Assembly: GCF_029873635.1 (NCBI RefSeq)
Contig: NC_080418.1
Coordinates: 151,521,748-151,585,747, forward strand
Reading direction: 5' to 3'
Origin: Malania oleifera
Lineage: Eukaryota > Streptophyta > Magnoliopsida > Santalales > Ximeniaceae
Length of the DNA stretch: 64,000 nucleotides
Part shown: positions 47,133 through 58,512 of the stretch, in pieces
Numbering within the stretch: the stretch's first letter is position 1
How the letters are laid out: each line of letters starts with the position of its first letter
The notes under the pieces: generated by a model
The model's database searches: none
What the model saw: only the letters and a program-made list of their open reading frames with translations
What the model was told of the DNA's origin: nothing
Program-made: the position numbers and the translations under genes

Positions 47133-48270
47133 TTAGCTAGTGAACAAAGGACACACCCCCAAATATACAAGAAGGAAAAGAAAATAAAGGTGAATTAGAA
47201 AAAGAATGGAGTAAGGAATTTTATCACTAAGAACAGAGAATGACATTCTGTTGATCAAATAACAAGCAGTAAGTACAACATCACTCCAAAACACTTTAGG
47301 TACATGCATTTGATAAAGTAAAGTGCGAGTGATTTGAAGAAGATGTCTATTTTTTCGTTCTGCAACCTCATTTTGTTGAGGAGTGTGGGCACAAGATGAT
47401 TGATGAACAATACCAAATTGAGTCATATAAATAGTGAATTGTGCACTGAAAAACTCTTTAGCATTATCACTTCAAAGAATTCGAACTCACAAACCAAATT
47501 GAGTCTTTATTTTAGAACAAAAGGCACAAAATACATGAAATAACTCAGAACGATATTTTATTAAATATAACCAAGTCATTTTTGAATAATCATTCACAAG
47601 GTTACAAAGTAACGAAAATCCAACTTGGACACGAGCCTACTAGGACCCCATACATCTTAACGAACTCACATAAAAGAGCTTGCAGTACGTCCTGAAAATG
47701 AAAGAAACACGATGGTGCTTTCCCAACTAACAAGAATCACAATTGAGACTAGACAAAAACTCAAACAAGGAACAAGACATTATGACTTTTCCAATGAAGG
47801 ATGACCCAAGCGACAATGAATTTGGAAAGGTGTGGTGGCAGTAGTGCAGGCAGTAGAAGGAGATAGCGGCTCAAAGTGATAAAGTCCACCAGCTTCACGC
47901 CCTCCGCCAATCGTCTTCCTCGTCTTCAAATCTTGAATAACCATAGAATCAAGGAAGATGTCATTGAACAATTCATGAATTTAGTAATTTTCCTAATGGA
48001 CATAAGATTGAAAGGAAATTTGGGAATATATAAAACCGAAGGAAGAGAAATAGAAGAAGTGGGATTTACAATCTCAATTACCTTGACTACAGTAGTGGAT
48101 CCATCAGCAAAAGTAACACAAGGTAAATTTGCAAGATATTGATGAGTGGAGAAATAGCTAGGTATATCTGTGATATGATCAGTTGCAATGGAGTCTATGA
48201 CCCAAGAACTAGGGCGAGAAGTACTAGATGATAGGCATAGTGCGTGCTTAGCGGATTGGGCAAAAGAGGC
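47133..48270 (-). pseudogene. Copia protease and integrase
   Basis: The protease motif survives as VIDSIATDHI (usual DSGATDH, G to I) near 48195. The pre-integrase zinc motif is partly visible as HCRLGHPSLEKS (47780-47971). The integrase core end reads HQSSCAHTPQQNEVAERKNR and FWSDVVLTACYLINRM (47133-47426). Segments between are frame-shifted. Confidence 0.85.
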
Positions 48271-48303
48271 AACGGGAAGAGAATCTTGTTGTGATGCTTG
48301 ATA

Positions 48304-48935
48304 CTACTGGAATTTTGAATACTCTTCCTCTAACATAGAGACAGTACGTTGCCCCCCACTCGATCCCAAAGGTGAGGAGTCGATAGTGGTTGCATTGGCT
48401 GCCCCCAAAGGTGTGAAGTCAGTGGTGGCTGCATTGGCAACACGTGAAGGTCTTCCATGAAGATCCCAACACTGCTCAATACCATGATTATTCCGTCCAT
48501 AATGAGAACACTTGCGAGGAGTACTTCTGCCTTGTCTGTCTCTAGCACTACGACTACTTGAAACACCGCAATAACTTTTGCAGTTATTTGATAGAGAACT
48601 AGAATCACTCTGTGTAGCAAAGGATGTCCTCTCAGAGCTAGATGCAAGAACATGAGAATGCGTGCTAAAGGAAGCACGAAGGACGCGAGAATAAACATCA
48701 GCAAATGATGGCAGCTTAGAATTACTAAGTATCTGGGACCAAACTGCCTCAAACTCAGGTCTCAAGCTTGCTAGAACACGAAGAACTATCATCTATTCCC
48801 TATGCTTCTGCATCTCACAAACGCCAGCAGTTATAGGTTGCACGACGTTAAGCTCCTCATGAATACGCTTCATCTCTCCAAAACAAAGACTGCACAAATC
48901 CACATCCTTCCTTTTACCAAAAAAATAAAATGAAG
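48304..48935 (-). pseudogene. Copia gag, C-terminal part
   Basis: The frame contains FGEMKRIHEELN, a stop, then VLRVLASLRPEFEAVWSQIL, ADVYSRVLRAS and a C-x2-Y...H-x4-C remnant (CSHYGRNNHGIEQC) in which the second cysteine is replaced by tyrosine. This is the RNA-binding end of a Tork/Hopscotch-like gag. The N-terminal half is absent and LINE sequence begins at about 48935. Confidence 0.8.
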
Positions 48936-50550
48936 TGGCTAGAATATCCTCCACCGACTCCAAACAAACCCAATTTTCTCATGAAATACCAAAAGCTTGT
49001 CCCCTATATTCCATGCAAACAAACAGCACACAAAAAAATGAGATGTTGTTTCAGAACCATCAAGACAATGAGCACAGATATCAAGAGCAGCCATTGAAGG
49101 TTTCCTACTCTGTAACAGATTGTTGGCGTTAACTCTATTAAGAACCAACCAAATAAAAGCCTTGATCTTTGAGGAAACTTTTCCCTTCCAAATAAATTTT
49201 AGAATGGGAAGTAAATATTAGCATTAATCAATTAATCAAAAAAAAAAACAGCAAGAATAGACCCCCAAAGAGTCTAAAGACCAAGAATGACTATTCACTA
49301 GAGGAAGGACAGCAAGTCCCCAATGACATGAACAAGGAAGATGACTCCTCCCCTTCTCCCTATCATTAAGAGTTGTTTGAATTAGGATCCCAAGAAAACA
49401 AATGACCTTTAGAAATAAAAAATAAGGAAATAACCTCACATGATTCGAACTCAAACGATAAAGATGGGGGAAATATTTTGACAAAGCAACAGCCCACCCA
49501 AATGTCTTCCAAAGAATGAATTTGAGACCCATTACCCAATATAAAACTAGTATAAGGAACAAATAGGGGGTAGATCCGAGAGATACACCTCCACAAGTTT
49601 CCCAAAGAGCATCTAATTCCTAAATCAGCATCCCAGCTATTCATTTGCAATCCAAATTTGTTTTTAATGACTTTGTTCCAAAGAGAGGAGTCTCTAAGGA
49701 AAGTACCATGACCATTTAACAAAAAAGAGAAATGTTTTGACACCAACTTACCAAGACCTAAATGTCCCTCCAAGCTAGACTTACAAACTATCTCTCAATT
49801 AACAAGACGATCTCTCTAACCCCAAACCCTAGACCAAAGGAAACCTCGCATGATCTTCTCAATATCACTAGCTATCCCATTGAAATCCAGAATACAAACA
49901 AATAATAAAGAGGGTTACTAGCAAGGCAAATTTGAATAAGAGTAATGTCACCCCCTAAAGAAAATAACGCACCTTTCCACCCATCTAAACCCTTAGAAAC
50001 TCTCTACATCATCGGATCCCAAAAAACCAAACTAAGGATATCACCCAATAGGACACTTAGATAAGTCAAAGGCCAATCCAAAAGACACAACCGCTAACAA
50101 AGCCAACTCCCTAGATCTACTAGAGTCCAGACGTCAAATTAATGGTTGCTATGCTACCCTTCACCAAATTAATTTTAAGCCTAAACACTCTCAAAAATTT
50201 GAAGAAGAGTTAAAATGTTCAACAAAGAATCCCTATGCTCACAAATGAAAAACATAGTGTCATCGGCAAACTGAAGATGGGCTGCATAAACCCCCTCCCT
50301 ACCCACTTCCAACCCTTTAACTAAACCCTTATCAACTTCCCTCTCCACCATTCTACATAAAACATAAACTACCAAAACAAACAAAACAAACAAAAGAGGA
50401 GATAACAAATCCCCTAGTCTAACACCTCTTGAATCTTGATGCTTTAAACCATGATATTTTCTCCATTCATGATAACTAAAAAGAAAGCATTAGCAAGCAA
50501 CCCCCTATCCTGAAGCTCTATCTCCCCTTTTCTAGCCAACATCTAATATA
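48936..50550 (-). pseudogene. L1-type LINE, reverse transcriptase C-terminal part to zinc-binding domain
   Basis: On the - strand: LSPLLFVLFVLVVYVLCRMV, HLQFADDTMFFICEH (catalytic FADD intact), SSLWNKVIKNKFGLQ, WDADLGIRCSLGNLWRCISR, and near the left end the zf-RVT-type block CAHCLDGSETTSHFFVCCLF. These belong in this order to plant L1 ORF2. Its preceding half is at 57156-57475, separated by a hAT-like element at 50551. The 3' end is replaced by the Copia. Confidence 0.86.
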
Positions 50551-50995
50551 AGGGGCCATTTGGTATCATTGTAAAAAATTATGAAATGAAAACCAAAAAA
50601 TAAAACTAAAAACTAGAAACATAAACTAAAACCCAAAAACCAACTTCTTTGGTTAATATTTCTAGAACTAAAACAAAATTTTAAAAAAAAATGCTCATTT
50701 TTGTACTTGAACCAAATAAAAATTACAAAATATGATTAAAATAATAAAACTACAAAGCAATATTATTAAAAATTATATAATAAAAATAAAAATTATTATA
50801 AATAATTTACTTAATTATTATATTTCAAAATTCACTTTACAAGAATAATATTATTGTACATGACAACTGAAATATAGTAAAATAATTTGTAAATGGGTTT
50901 TATTATAATTTTTTTTTGAAATTTTATAAGCTTTTTTTATTTTAATTATATTTTAAATTCATATGATCATTTTTATTTTAATTTTAATTAAAAAG

Positions 50996-51206
50996 TGTTA
51001 GAAGAGAATATGTTATTTTAATAATTAGGCTGTGTTAATGGGGGTGTTTTTGTCCTTTAACACTTTATTATAATTAATAATATATAAGAGGGCAGACCTA
51101 GAGCTGTATGTAGACTCCAGGAGACTGCCGCTCAGTTTTTTCCTCTTCTTCTCCTAATCTCTTATCTCCTTCTCTTCTTCTCTCCTCCATCTCTAACCTT
51201 ACAACA
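50996..51206 (+). repeat. 5' LTR of the + strand Copia, with primer site following
   Basis: It is 211 bp from TGTTAGAAGAGAATATG to CCTTACAACA. A TATA-like AATATATAAGAG lies near 51080. The primer site TGGTATCAGGGC follows at about 51215 with one mismatch to the methionine-tRNA site. The 3' LTR repeats both ends. Confidence 0.84.
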
Positions 51207-51879
51207 TGTCAACATGGTATCAGGGCATTGATCTCCTTCAAATCTGATTTATCTGATTGGTTTTGATACTGTTTTTCGTTCTTTTTCCTTATCCTCTCCT
51301 AATCAGTCTTCAAATCTGATTTTCTGGTTGGTTTGAGAGTCATTTAAGGAGACCCTCCCTCTCAATTAGGTTGTGTGTTCTCATAGTGATTTTCTGATGT
51401 GAAAAACTCAGATATACTCTGTTTCTGCAGCTACTGTTCCTTTGTCACTCTGGTTTGCTGATGATGCTGTTTTGATGACATGTATTCGTGATTGTCTGCT
51501 TGCAATCTTGCGTCGATAGCAGGTTTGTTTCAATTGGTGTCCAAATATTTATTTCCTGTTCTTCTCTGCATTCGTTTCCGGTTGCTGCCAGCCGTAATGC
51601 CTGGAGCTGCTACTAGGTTGTCTATTAAATGATTGCAGTACTTTGCTGTGGTCTGACCTGTTCTTGATGGTTAAGTAATTCCTCCTAGGATATTGTAAGC
51701 TCAGTTCTGTAGTCATTCTGTAGTCATAGCTGCCTATTGAAGTTCTGTGTGCACTTTGGAGAGTTTGAAGTGTTGTAGGTTCGGGTTTTTTGAAGTCCTG
51801 AAAGTGTTGTTTGTGTGAGTGTGTGCTGCCAGACTTCTCAAGCTCCTCCCTGCGATAAGTCAACCATGGATACTAAAAG

Positions 51880-53430
51880 CTTGAGTTTGAAAGTGACAAA
51901 TGAGGAAAAGACTAAAATTAGGAGATTTATTTGCAAAATTAAATTCCTAGAAGTTAAGATGACTTTAAAAAATATCAAAAGTAGGATATCTATAGGGCCA
52001 GACAACATACCAATTGAAGCTTGAAAATGTTTATAGGAGAAAGGAACTATATGGTTAACTAATTTATTCAACACTGATAAAAACCAAGAAAATTTCGGAG
52101 AAATGGAGGAAAAACATGCTAATACCTATGTACAAAAGTAAAGGTGATATTCAAAATTGTAATAACTATGGAGAAATTTAAGATTATGAGTCATACGATG
52201 AAAGTATAGGAAAGTTGAACAAAGAATAAGACTAGAAACAAAAGTTTCAAAGAATAAATTTGGCTCTATGCCTAGGAGATTGACAACATAAACTATTTAT
52301 ATTTTAAGAAGATTAATGGAAAAGTTTAGGGAAAGAGAAAAGGGACTTACATATGTTTTTTATTGATCTAGAGAAAGCCTATGATTGAGTACCTAGGGAA
52401 GTTCTTTGGTGGGTTTTAGAAAAGAAGGGAGTCAATAATAGATATACTGTAATCATTAAGGCTATGAATGATAGAGTAACAACTAGCGTTAGGACTGTAG
52501 GCGGCGAATCTAGAGAATTTCCAATCACAGTAGGTTGTACAGGTTCTACTTTGAGTCCTTATCTTTTTGCTTTAGTTATTGATGAACTCACTAGGAATAT
52601 CCAAAACAAGATTCCTTGGAATATGTTTTTTGCAGATTATATTGTCTTGATTGATGAAAGTAGTAGTGGTGTGGAATCTAAGTTAGAACTTTGGAGAACC
52701 GTTTTAGCGTCTTAAGGTTTTAGGATTAGTATGAATAAGACAGAATATATATGATACGTAATTCCAGCAATGCAAGAGGCACTATTGGAGAGAAGATTGA
52801 ACTTGATAATCAAGAAATTAATAGCACTAGTAAATTTTGACATCTTGGATCTATTGGGAAATTGAAAATGATGTAATAAAAAGAGTTAAAGCAGGTTGGG
52901 TAAAATGGAGTGCTGCATTAGGCGTGTTTTGTGATTGCAGAATACCTTAAAATTGAAAGAAAAGTTCCACAAGATGGCTATAAGATTAGTCATTCTTTAT
53001 GGATTAGAATGTTGGGCAACTAAGAAATATGTACAAAAAGTAAAAGTTGTCGAACTACAAATGTTACGTGGATTAGTGGCATAAAATTAAAAGATAAATT
53101 AAAGAACAGACATATACTCAACAAACTAAGCATCGTATCGACAAAAGACAGGATAAAGAAGGGGCAACTTAGATGGATTGAGCATTTAAAATGCAGGTCT
53201 AGTAATGCACATATGAGGAGGATTGAGTTAGTTATTAAAAGTGGTTGAGGTAGACCTAAAATAACTTGGAATAAGACAATGAGGAAGGATTTAATAACTC
53301 TTAAGCTAGAGGCGAAAATGCTTTTGATTGGATGAATTGGCAGAAAAGAATTCATGCAACCGACCCCACCTAGTGGACTTAAGGTTTGTTGATGTTGTTG
53401 TCGTTATTGTTGTTGTTGCTATTATGGTCC
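51880..53430 (+). pseudogene. RTE LINE fragment inserted in the Copia
   Basis: The + strand has LSLKVTNEEKTKIRRF, GPDNIPIEA, FFIDLEKAYD, REVLWWVLEKKGV, SVRTVGGESREFPITVG, LSPYLFALVIDELT and a degenerate catalytic FFADYIVLIDE (FADD to FADY), then the thumb region and CCCACCTAGTGGA with a GTTGTTG tail near 53390-53430. It is a 5'-truncated relative of the LINE at 35358-40640. It separates the Copia leader and gag start from the protease. Confidence 0.86.
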
Positions 53431-54741
53431 ATTCACGTACAATCGGGCTTTTTGCCTTACCTTCAATTATAGGTTCTAGTGCCCCAGGCTCCTCTCATGT
53501 GACAAGTAGTCTTAACTTGTTTAAGTCCTTGAACCCCACTACTTTACACTCTAAGGTTACTCTTGCTAATGGTTTGGTTACACTAGTTTTTGGTTCTAGA
53601 AATATTCTCTCAATTCCTTCTATTCCTCTTTCTTCCTTGAACCTGTTAGGAATGACTCAATTAACAAAGTCTCATAATTGTTCTATGACCTTATTTCCTT
53701 TTTATTGTGTTATTCAAGATCATTAGATAAAGAAGAGGATTGGTGGAAGATTTGAGAAGGATGGCCTATACTATTTCGATGATGGTCATAGTGTGTCCAG
53801 TTCTCATCATACGGCTTCCTCGATTTCTATTCATGATGTTTTGAACAATGGCATGCTCATTTGGGTTACCCATCTCTTTAAAAACTACAAGTTTTTCCCC
53901 CGTTCAAGTTTTTTTTCTCGTTTTGAGTGTTTCTACATGTTAGTCGAGAAAGCATAGTAGGACATCTTTTCTTTCTAGAGTCAAGTCTCGTAGTAAATGA
54001 TTGTTTTCTCTTATTCATTAGATATTGGGGCCCATATAGAGTCAAGAATTCGACTGTACATCAATATTTTCTGCCCTTTGTGGATGATTTTTTGCGTATG
54101 ACATGTATCTATTTGTTAAAGGATAGGTTTGAATATTTGACTGTATTTACTTAATTCTATCAGGAAATAAAAACTCAGTTTGGTATCAATAGTCAAATTT
54201 TTTTTATCTAATAATGCACTTGAAAAATGTTCAAAATGAGCTTTCATCTTTTTTGCTTGGCCAAAGGGATTAATCATTAAACATCATGTATACATACCCC
54301 TTGGCAAAATAGAGTAGTTGAACCAAAAAAAAAAAATAGACATTTATTTGACATAGAACGGTCTCCAGTTTTTATATGCATGTTCCTAAAACCTTTTGGA
54401 CTAATGCTCTTCTTACAACTAGTTTTCTACTCAATAGGATGCCTTTAAGTTCTCTAGGGGACAAATTCCCTTCTTCATCGTGTACTCAAAAACATCCATG
54501 TTCTTTATCATGCCTCGTGTCTTTGGGTGCACATGATTTGTTCATGTTCTATATACTGGTCAGGACAAGTTCTCTCCGTGTGCTCTTAAATGTGTCTTTG
54601 TTTGGTTCTCGAGAACTCAGAAAGGACATAGATGTTATAATTTCCACATTCGCAGGAAATATGTTAGTGTTGGCATCTCCTTTTTTTAGGGGACACTATA
54701 TTTTTCCAGTATTAGGTCCTCCTTGGATGAATCTATATTGA
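53431..54741 (+). pseudogene. Copia protease remnant and integrase
   Basis: The first part encodes VTLANGLVTLVFGS, IPSIPLSSLNLLGMTQLTKS and NCSMTLFPFYCVIQDH, the region after the protease active site. The integrase follows with RYWGPYRVKNSTVHQYFLPF and VDDFLRMTCIYLLKDR, a decayed DD35E segment with SCIHTPWQNRVVE, and MHVPKTFWTNALLTTSFLLN. Several frameshifts and stops are present. Confidence 0.82.
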
Positions 54742-55149
54742 TTCCATCAATGACTTATGCCCCCCCCCCCCCACTCTTGTGTTGATTCTTCTATTCCTAC
54801 CCTTGTCCTTTTCGAAAAATCTTCTGACCCTCTTCCAAATCCATTAGTTACATATCTATAAAAAAAAATTGAAGGATAATGAACAACGCAAAGCAAGCAC
54901 AAACACCACTATCACCATGCAAGTGCCTTCTCTATTTGTTACTATTTTGACTTCTAGTTTTGGAGATCCATCTCAACGTGACATGGATTTGCCCATTGCT
55001 CACCTGAACGGTACTCAAACATGTGCTCAAGAATCCTTAGTTGCTTATCCTATCGCTCATTATGTTTTAGTTCTTCACCTTCCTAGGCCTACACACTCTT
55101 TTGCCTTGTCTATTTACTCAATTTCTATCTCGCATGTTGGCACTTGCTA

Positions 55150-56545
55150 ACCTTGGCTGGAAGCATGCAATGGAAGTAGAAATGGATGCTTGACCACTCA
55201 AAGGACATAGTACTTGTTGAATCTTCCTCTTGGTAAAGAGTTGGTTAGGTGTCATTGGGTCTACACCATCAAATATCTTTCTAGTAGCTCTATCAAACAA
55301 CTTAAGGCTCAGTTGGTTGCCAAGGGGTACGCCCAAACATATTGTGTTGATTATTTTGAGACCTGTCCGATTGGTCGATTTAATTTTGTTCATGTATTGA
55401 TCTCATTAGCAATTAATTTTGATTAGCCCTTATATCAGTTGGATGTGAAGAATGCCATCTTATATGGAGATTTGTTGGCGGTATACATGGAGCAACCTCC
55501 CAGTTATGTTGCTCAAGGGGAGGATTATAAAGTATGTAGGTTGCATAAGGCCATTTATGATCTTAAACAATTTTCGAGCCTGGTTTGACAAATTTAGTGT
55601 CATAGTTTCTGAATTTGGTATTATCCAGTGCCACTTTAATCATTCGGTTTTTGTCCACAAAACAAAGACAGGTGTGGTACTTCTAGGGGTTTATGTTGAT
55701 GATATCATCATCATTGGCAGCAAACCTAGTGGGATTGCAGATGTTAAGCATAGCTTCAAGAAAAAATTTAAATCAATGACTTAGGTATCCATGTTACTTT
55801 CTTAGCATTGAGATTGAATGGTGCAGGGAAGAGTTGAATCTATCTTTATGAAAATCTACATTGAACTTGCTAAATGAGACTGGTCTATTAGGAGCCAAGC
55901 CAATTGATACTCCTACAGAAGGGATGTTGGATTGGACTTTGAAATGTCAATATAGCTAGTTGGTTGGAAAGTTGATCTACTTGACTGTCACTAGACCTAA
56001 CAAATCTTTTGTAGTGGGGGTGATGTGTCAGTTTATGGAAATCCCAAACAACCACCTTGGTGCAGCATCTCAAAGGCTCTCCTGGCGAAGGTTTGATATG
56101 TAAATGTAGTAGAAATTGTGAGATTGTGGGATACTTTAATGCAAATTGGGCTAGATTTGTTAATGATTGAAGGTGTGCTACTGGATATTGCACATTTGTG
56201 GGATGAGATAATCTTGTTATTTGATGTAGCAAGAAACAAATTAGTGTAGCAAGATCTAGTGTTGAAGTGGAATATCGAGTTATGGCTCATACTATGAGTG
56301 AGCTTATGTGACAGAAGTCTCTTTATGTCAAAGATGGGATTCTTGGTAACAAAGACATATGTTTTGTGATAATCAAGCTGCCATTTATATTGCTAGCACT
56401 CCAATGTTTCATGAGAGGACAAAGCATATATTAGTTTACTGACATTTTACGAGGCATGTTGTGTTGAAAAAGGTTGTGAGGACTCCCTTTGTGAAATATG
56501 TCGATCAATTAGGCAATTTATTTTACAAAGACTTTATTTAAGCCT
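55150..56545 (+). pseudogene. Copia reverse transcriptase and RNase H
   Basis: Blocks in order are VRCHWVYTIKYLS, LKAQLVAKGYAQTYCVDYFE, YQLDVKNAILYGDLLAVYME, HKAIYDLKQ, catalytic VYVDDIIIIGSKPSG (intact YVDD), GKLIYLTVTRPNKSF, then [20 protein letters not shown] near the end. At least ten stops make it a clear relic. Confidence 0.86.
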
Positions 56546-56610
56546 GTCTTGTCTAATGTTTGTTACAAGCTAGGGTTAGGTGATATTTATACACCTCCAA
56601 CTTGAGGTAG

Positions 56611-56905
56611 TGAATTAGAAAGAATATGTTATTTTAATAATTAGACTCTGTTAACAGGGGTATTTTTGTCCTTAGACTCTAGGGGTAGGGGTAGACCTAA
56701 AATAACTTGGGAGGAAATAGTAAGTAAGGATTTAATATCCTTGAATCTGTCAAAAGAAATGGTTCATGATCGCATAAATTGGCGAAAAATGATTCATATA
56801 GCCGACCCCACCTAGTGGGACTTAAGGCTTGGTTTTGTTGTTGTTGTATCTCCTCTTCTCTTCTATCCTTCTCTTCTTCTCTCCTCCATCCCTAACTTTA
56901 CAACA
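56611..56905 (+). repeat. 3' LTR of the + strand Copia, interrupted by a LINE tail
   Basis: It starts TGAATTAGAAAGAATATG after the trailer and ends ACTTTACAACA. It matches the 5' LTR at both ends, but about 130 bp of its middle are replaced by a 175-bp LINE tail. Confidence 0.82.
56673..56847 (+). mobile_element. Very short RTE LINE 3' end inside a Copia LTR
   Basis: The sequence GGGGTAGACCTAAAATAACT through CCACCTAGTGGGACTTAAGG and a (GTT)n tail equals the last 170 bp of the other RTE copies (53250-53430, and 35358-35530 on the reverse strand). It is a typical 5'-truncated product, but the loss of LTR sequence at the site suggests a deletion during or after insertion. Confidence 0.84.
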
Positions 56906-57155
56906 AAAATTATGGATAAAATGAATGATCTAATATAAAAAAATTAATTCTAGATGCAAAAATATTGAAGTAATAGGTTGCCAAAACAACTAAAAGTCAT
57001 AAGATCTGGTTTTCAGTTTTTTTGCAAACAACTTAAAACTGTCAATAGAAAACGAAAACCAACAATGTAAACAAACTTGTTTTCATAATCTATTTCTTCA
57101 CTACATAGAAACGAAAACAAAAAACCTAAAACAGAAACAATTCCAAATAGGCTCT

Positions 57156-57475
57156 AAAAAATTTTGACCAACCCAAAATAAGCTTTTTGAAATCCAATTT
57201 AAGAAGAATGCCTTTTTCACTCTTCCTACAAACCTCCTCCACTACCTCATTGGCAACCAAAATGGTGTCCTGCCTACCCCCACAAATGCACTTTGAGTCT
57301 TAGAAATAGTATCATCTAACACTACACTCAACCTATTAGCTAGTAGTTTAGCAATGATCTTATACACGCTAGTCACTAAAAGGATAGGTCTAAAATCAAT
57401 AATCTTAGTAGATCTATTACTCTTAAGCACCAAAGTGATGAAAGTGATGAAAAAGAAGATAAGCAAAAAGAAAGA
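57156..57475 (-). pseudogene. L1 LINE reverse transcriptase, N-terminal part
   Basis: The - strand encodes FITLVLKSNRSTKIIDFRPI, LVTSVYKIIAKLLANRL, VVLDDTISKTQSAFVG. DFRPISL.S.YKIIAK..ANRL is the first reverse transcriptase block of plant L1. It continues, after the hAT-like element, in 48936-50550, with a short piece missing. The right end abuts pararetrovirus sequence. Confidence 0.85.
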
Positions 57476-57624
57476 ATATACAATCCTATGAAATCCTCAA
57501 AAAGGGGAAAAAATACAAAATAAAAATACAAAATCTTTCATAGATCCATAAAGCTTTGGCTTGGATGATAGTTGGCGAATTCCTATCCACGGACTGTCTA
57601 GGTGATTGATTCAATATCAGAATC

Positions 57625-58512
57625 CATGGTTTTAAATCGCGGTAGCGGGTAGCGCAACGTAACGGTAATGGGTGTAACGGAAAGCGGGAGTAGTGGATGT
57701 TACATAACGGGAAACGGGTGTAACGGCCGTGAATTTTTTAGAAGCAAGCACAACCTTGTGCATATTATTGTACTTGGATGTTTTAAGTTTTTAGCCCTTC
57801 ATAGAAAGAATTTTAGTGCATTTTGGATCCTTTAGTTCGAGTAACTAAGTTATTTGGTAAGGGCAACAAGTTTACATTTGTTTTAAACCACCATTGATAG
57901 AAAAATTACGTTTGTGCGTATTTATACTTCTCATTGTTCTTATCTGTGATAAATTCTTGTGTGTGCTAAATTAATTAATAAAATAAAATACATTATACAC
58001 TCCATTAATCTATTAGACACATAAGACATACAAGTAATACAAATATAAAATAGTTAGAAAAGAAAGAAGGTTGAAGTTGAAAAATATAGAACATAAATAT
58101 CACATTACTAATATTATCAAAATAAAATATTTTCCTAACAAGTTAGTATTTTCAAATTGTTAAGTAATGCATCTATTGTGAGTATTTAAAGAAATTACAA
58201 ATTTTGTATCATTGTCATCCTCTTTATAATCTTTTCCCCCTCTTGCCACTTGGTATATTGAGAATGATATATGAAAGAGAGTGAAAAATTAAGAAGAAAA
58301 AGTGAAAAATAAAATAATTTTTTGGCGTAACAGTCCTATAGCAGTTACGTAACGGCCATAGCGGCCTTTACTTAATGGTCGTGGTCCGTAACAGCCGCTA
58401 CAGCTGTGATTTTTCTTCCCACCGATTTCACAGTATGTAAAGGTATCGATAACTCAAAAAACCGTTACGTAACAGTGTTACGTAACGGTTGCGGCCTTTA
58501 TTTAAAACCATG
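57625..58512. mobile_element. MITE with perfect 8-bp target duplication
   Basis: Ends CATGGTTTTAAAT and its reverse complement flank about 888 bp, with the perfect duplication TCAGAATC on both sides (57617-57624 and 58513-58520). Inside each end are many CGTAACGG and TAACGGCC-like units in both orientations. It has no coding capacity. An 8-bp duplication fits hAT, and 8-9 bp would also fit Mutator. The transposon lies in the pararetrovirus coat region, joining IDSD to IESI in frame when removed. Confidence 0.82.

Larger units (their letters stand above)
44909..48935 (-). mobile_element. Copia retrotransposon, 5'-truncated
   Basis: Order on the - strand is gag remnant, protease, integrase, reverse transcriptase, RNase H, G-run purine tract and 3' LTR, the normal Ty1/Copia order. 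The 5' LTR, primer site and gag N terminus are missing. Upstream of gag the sequence switches at about 48935 to an L1 LINE. Coding blocks are long but broken by stops and frameshifts. The element lies upstream of, or inside an intron of, the ALKBH6-like gene on the same strand. Confidence 0.86.
50996..56905 (+). mobile_element. Copia retrotransposon with short LTRs and LINE insertions
   Basis: Two short LTRs (50996-51206, 56611-56905), a methionine-type primer site and remains of gag-protease, integrase, reverse transcriptase and RNase H in Copia order support a full-length but decayed element. Flanks AAAAG and AAAAT agree in four of five bases. RTE LINE copies interrupt the 5' part (51880-53430) and the 3' LTR (56673-56847). 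Stops are numerous throughout. Confidence 0.84.
50551..57155. mobile_element. hAT-like non-autonomous element carrying a Copia insertion
   Basis: Left end AGGGGCCATTTGGTATCATT (50551-50570) and the reverse complement of the right end AGAGCCTATTTGGAATTGTT (57136-57155) form an imperfect terminal inverted repeat of a type common in plant hAT MITEs. About 700 bp of AT-rich non-coding sequence remain after subtracting the Copia at 50996-56905. The element divides the L1 frame. I could not recover a clear 8-bp target duplication. Confidence 0.55.
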
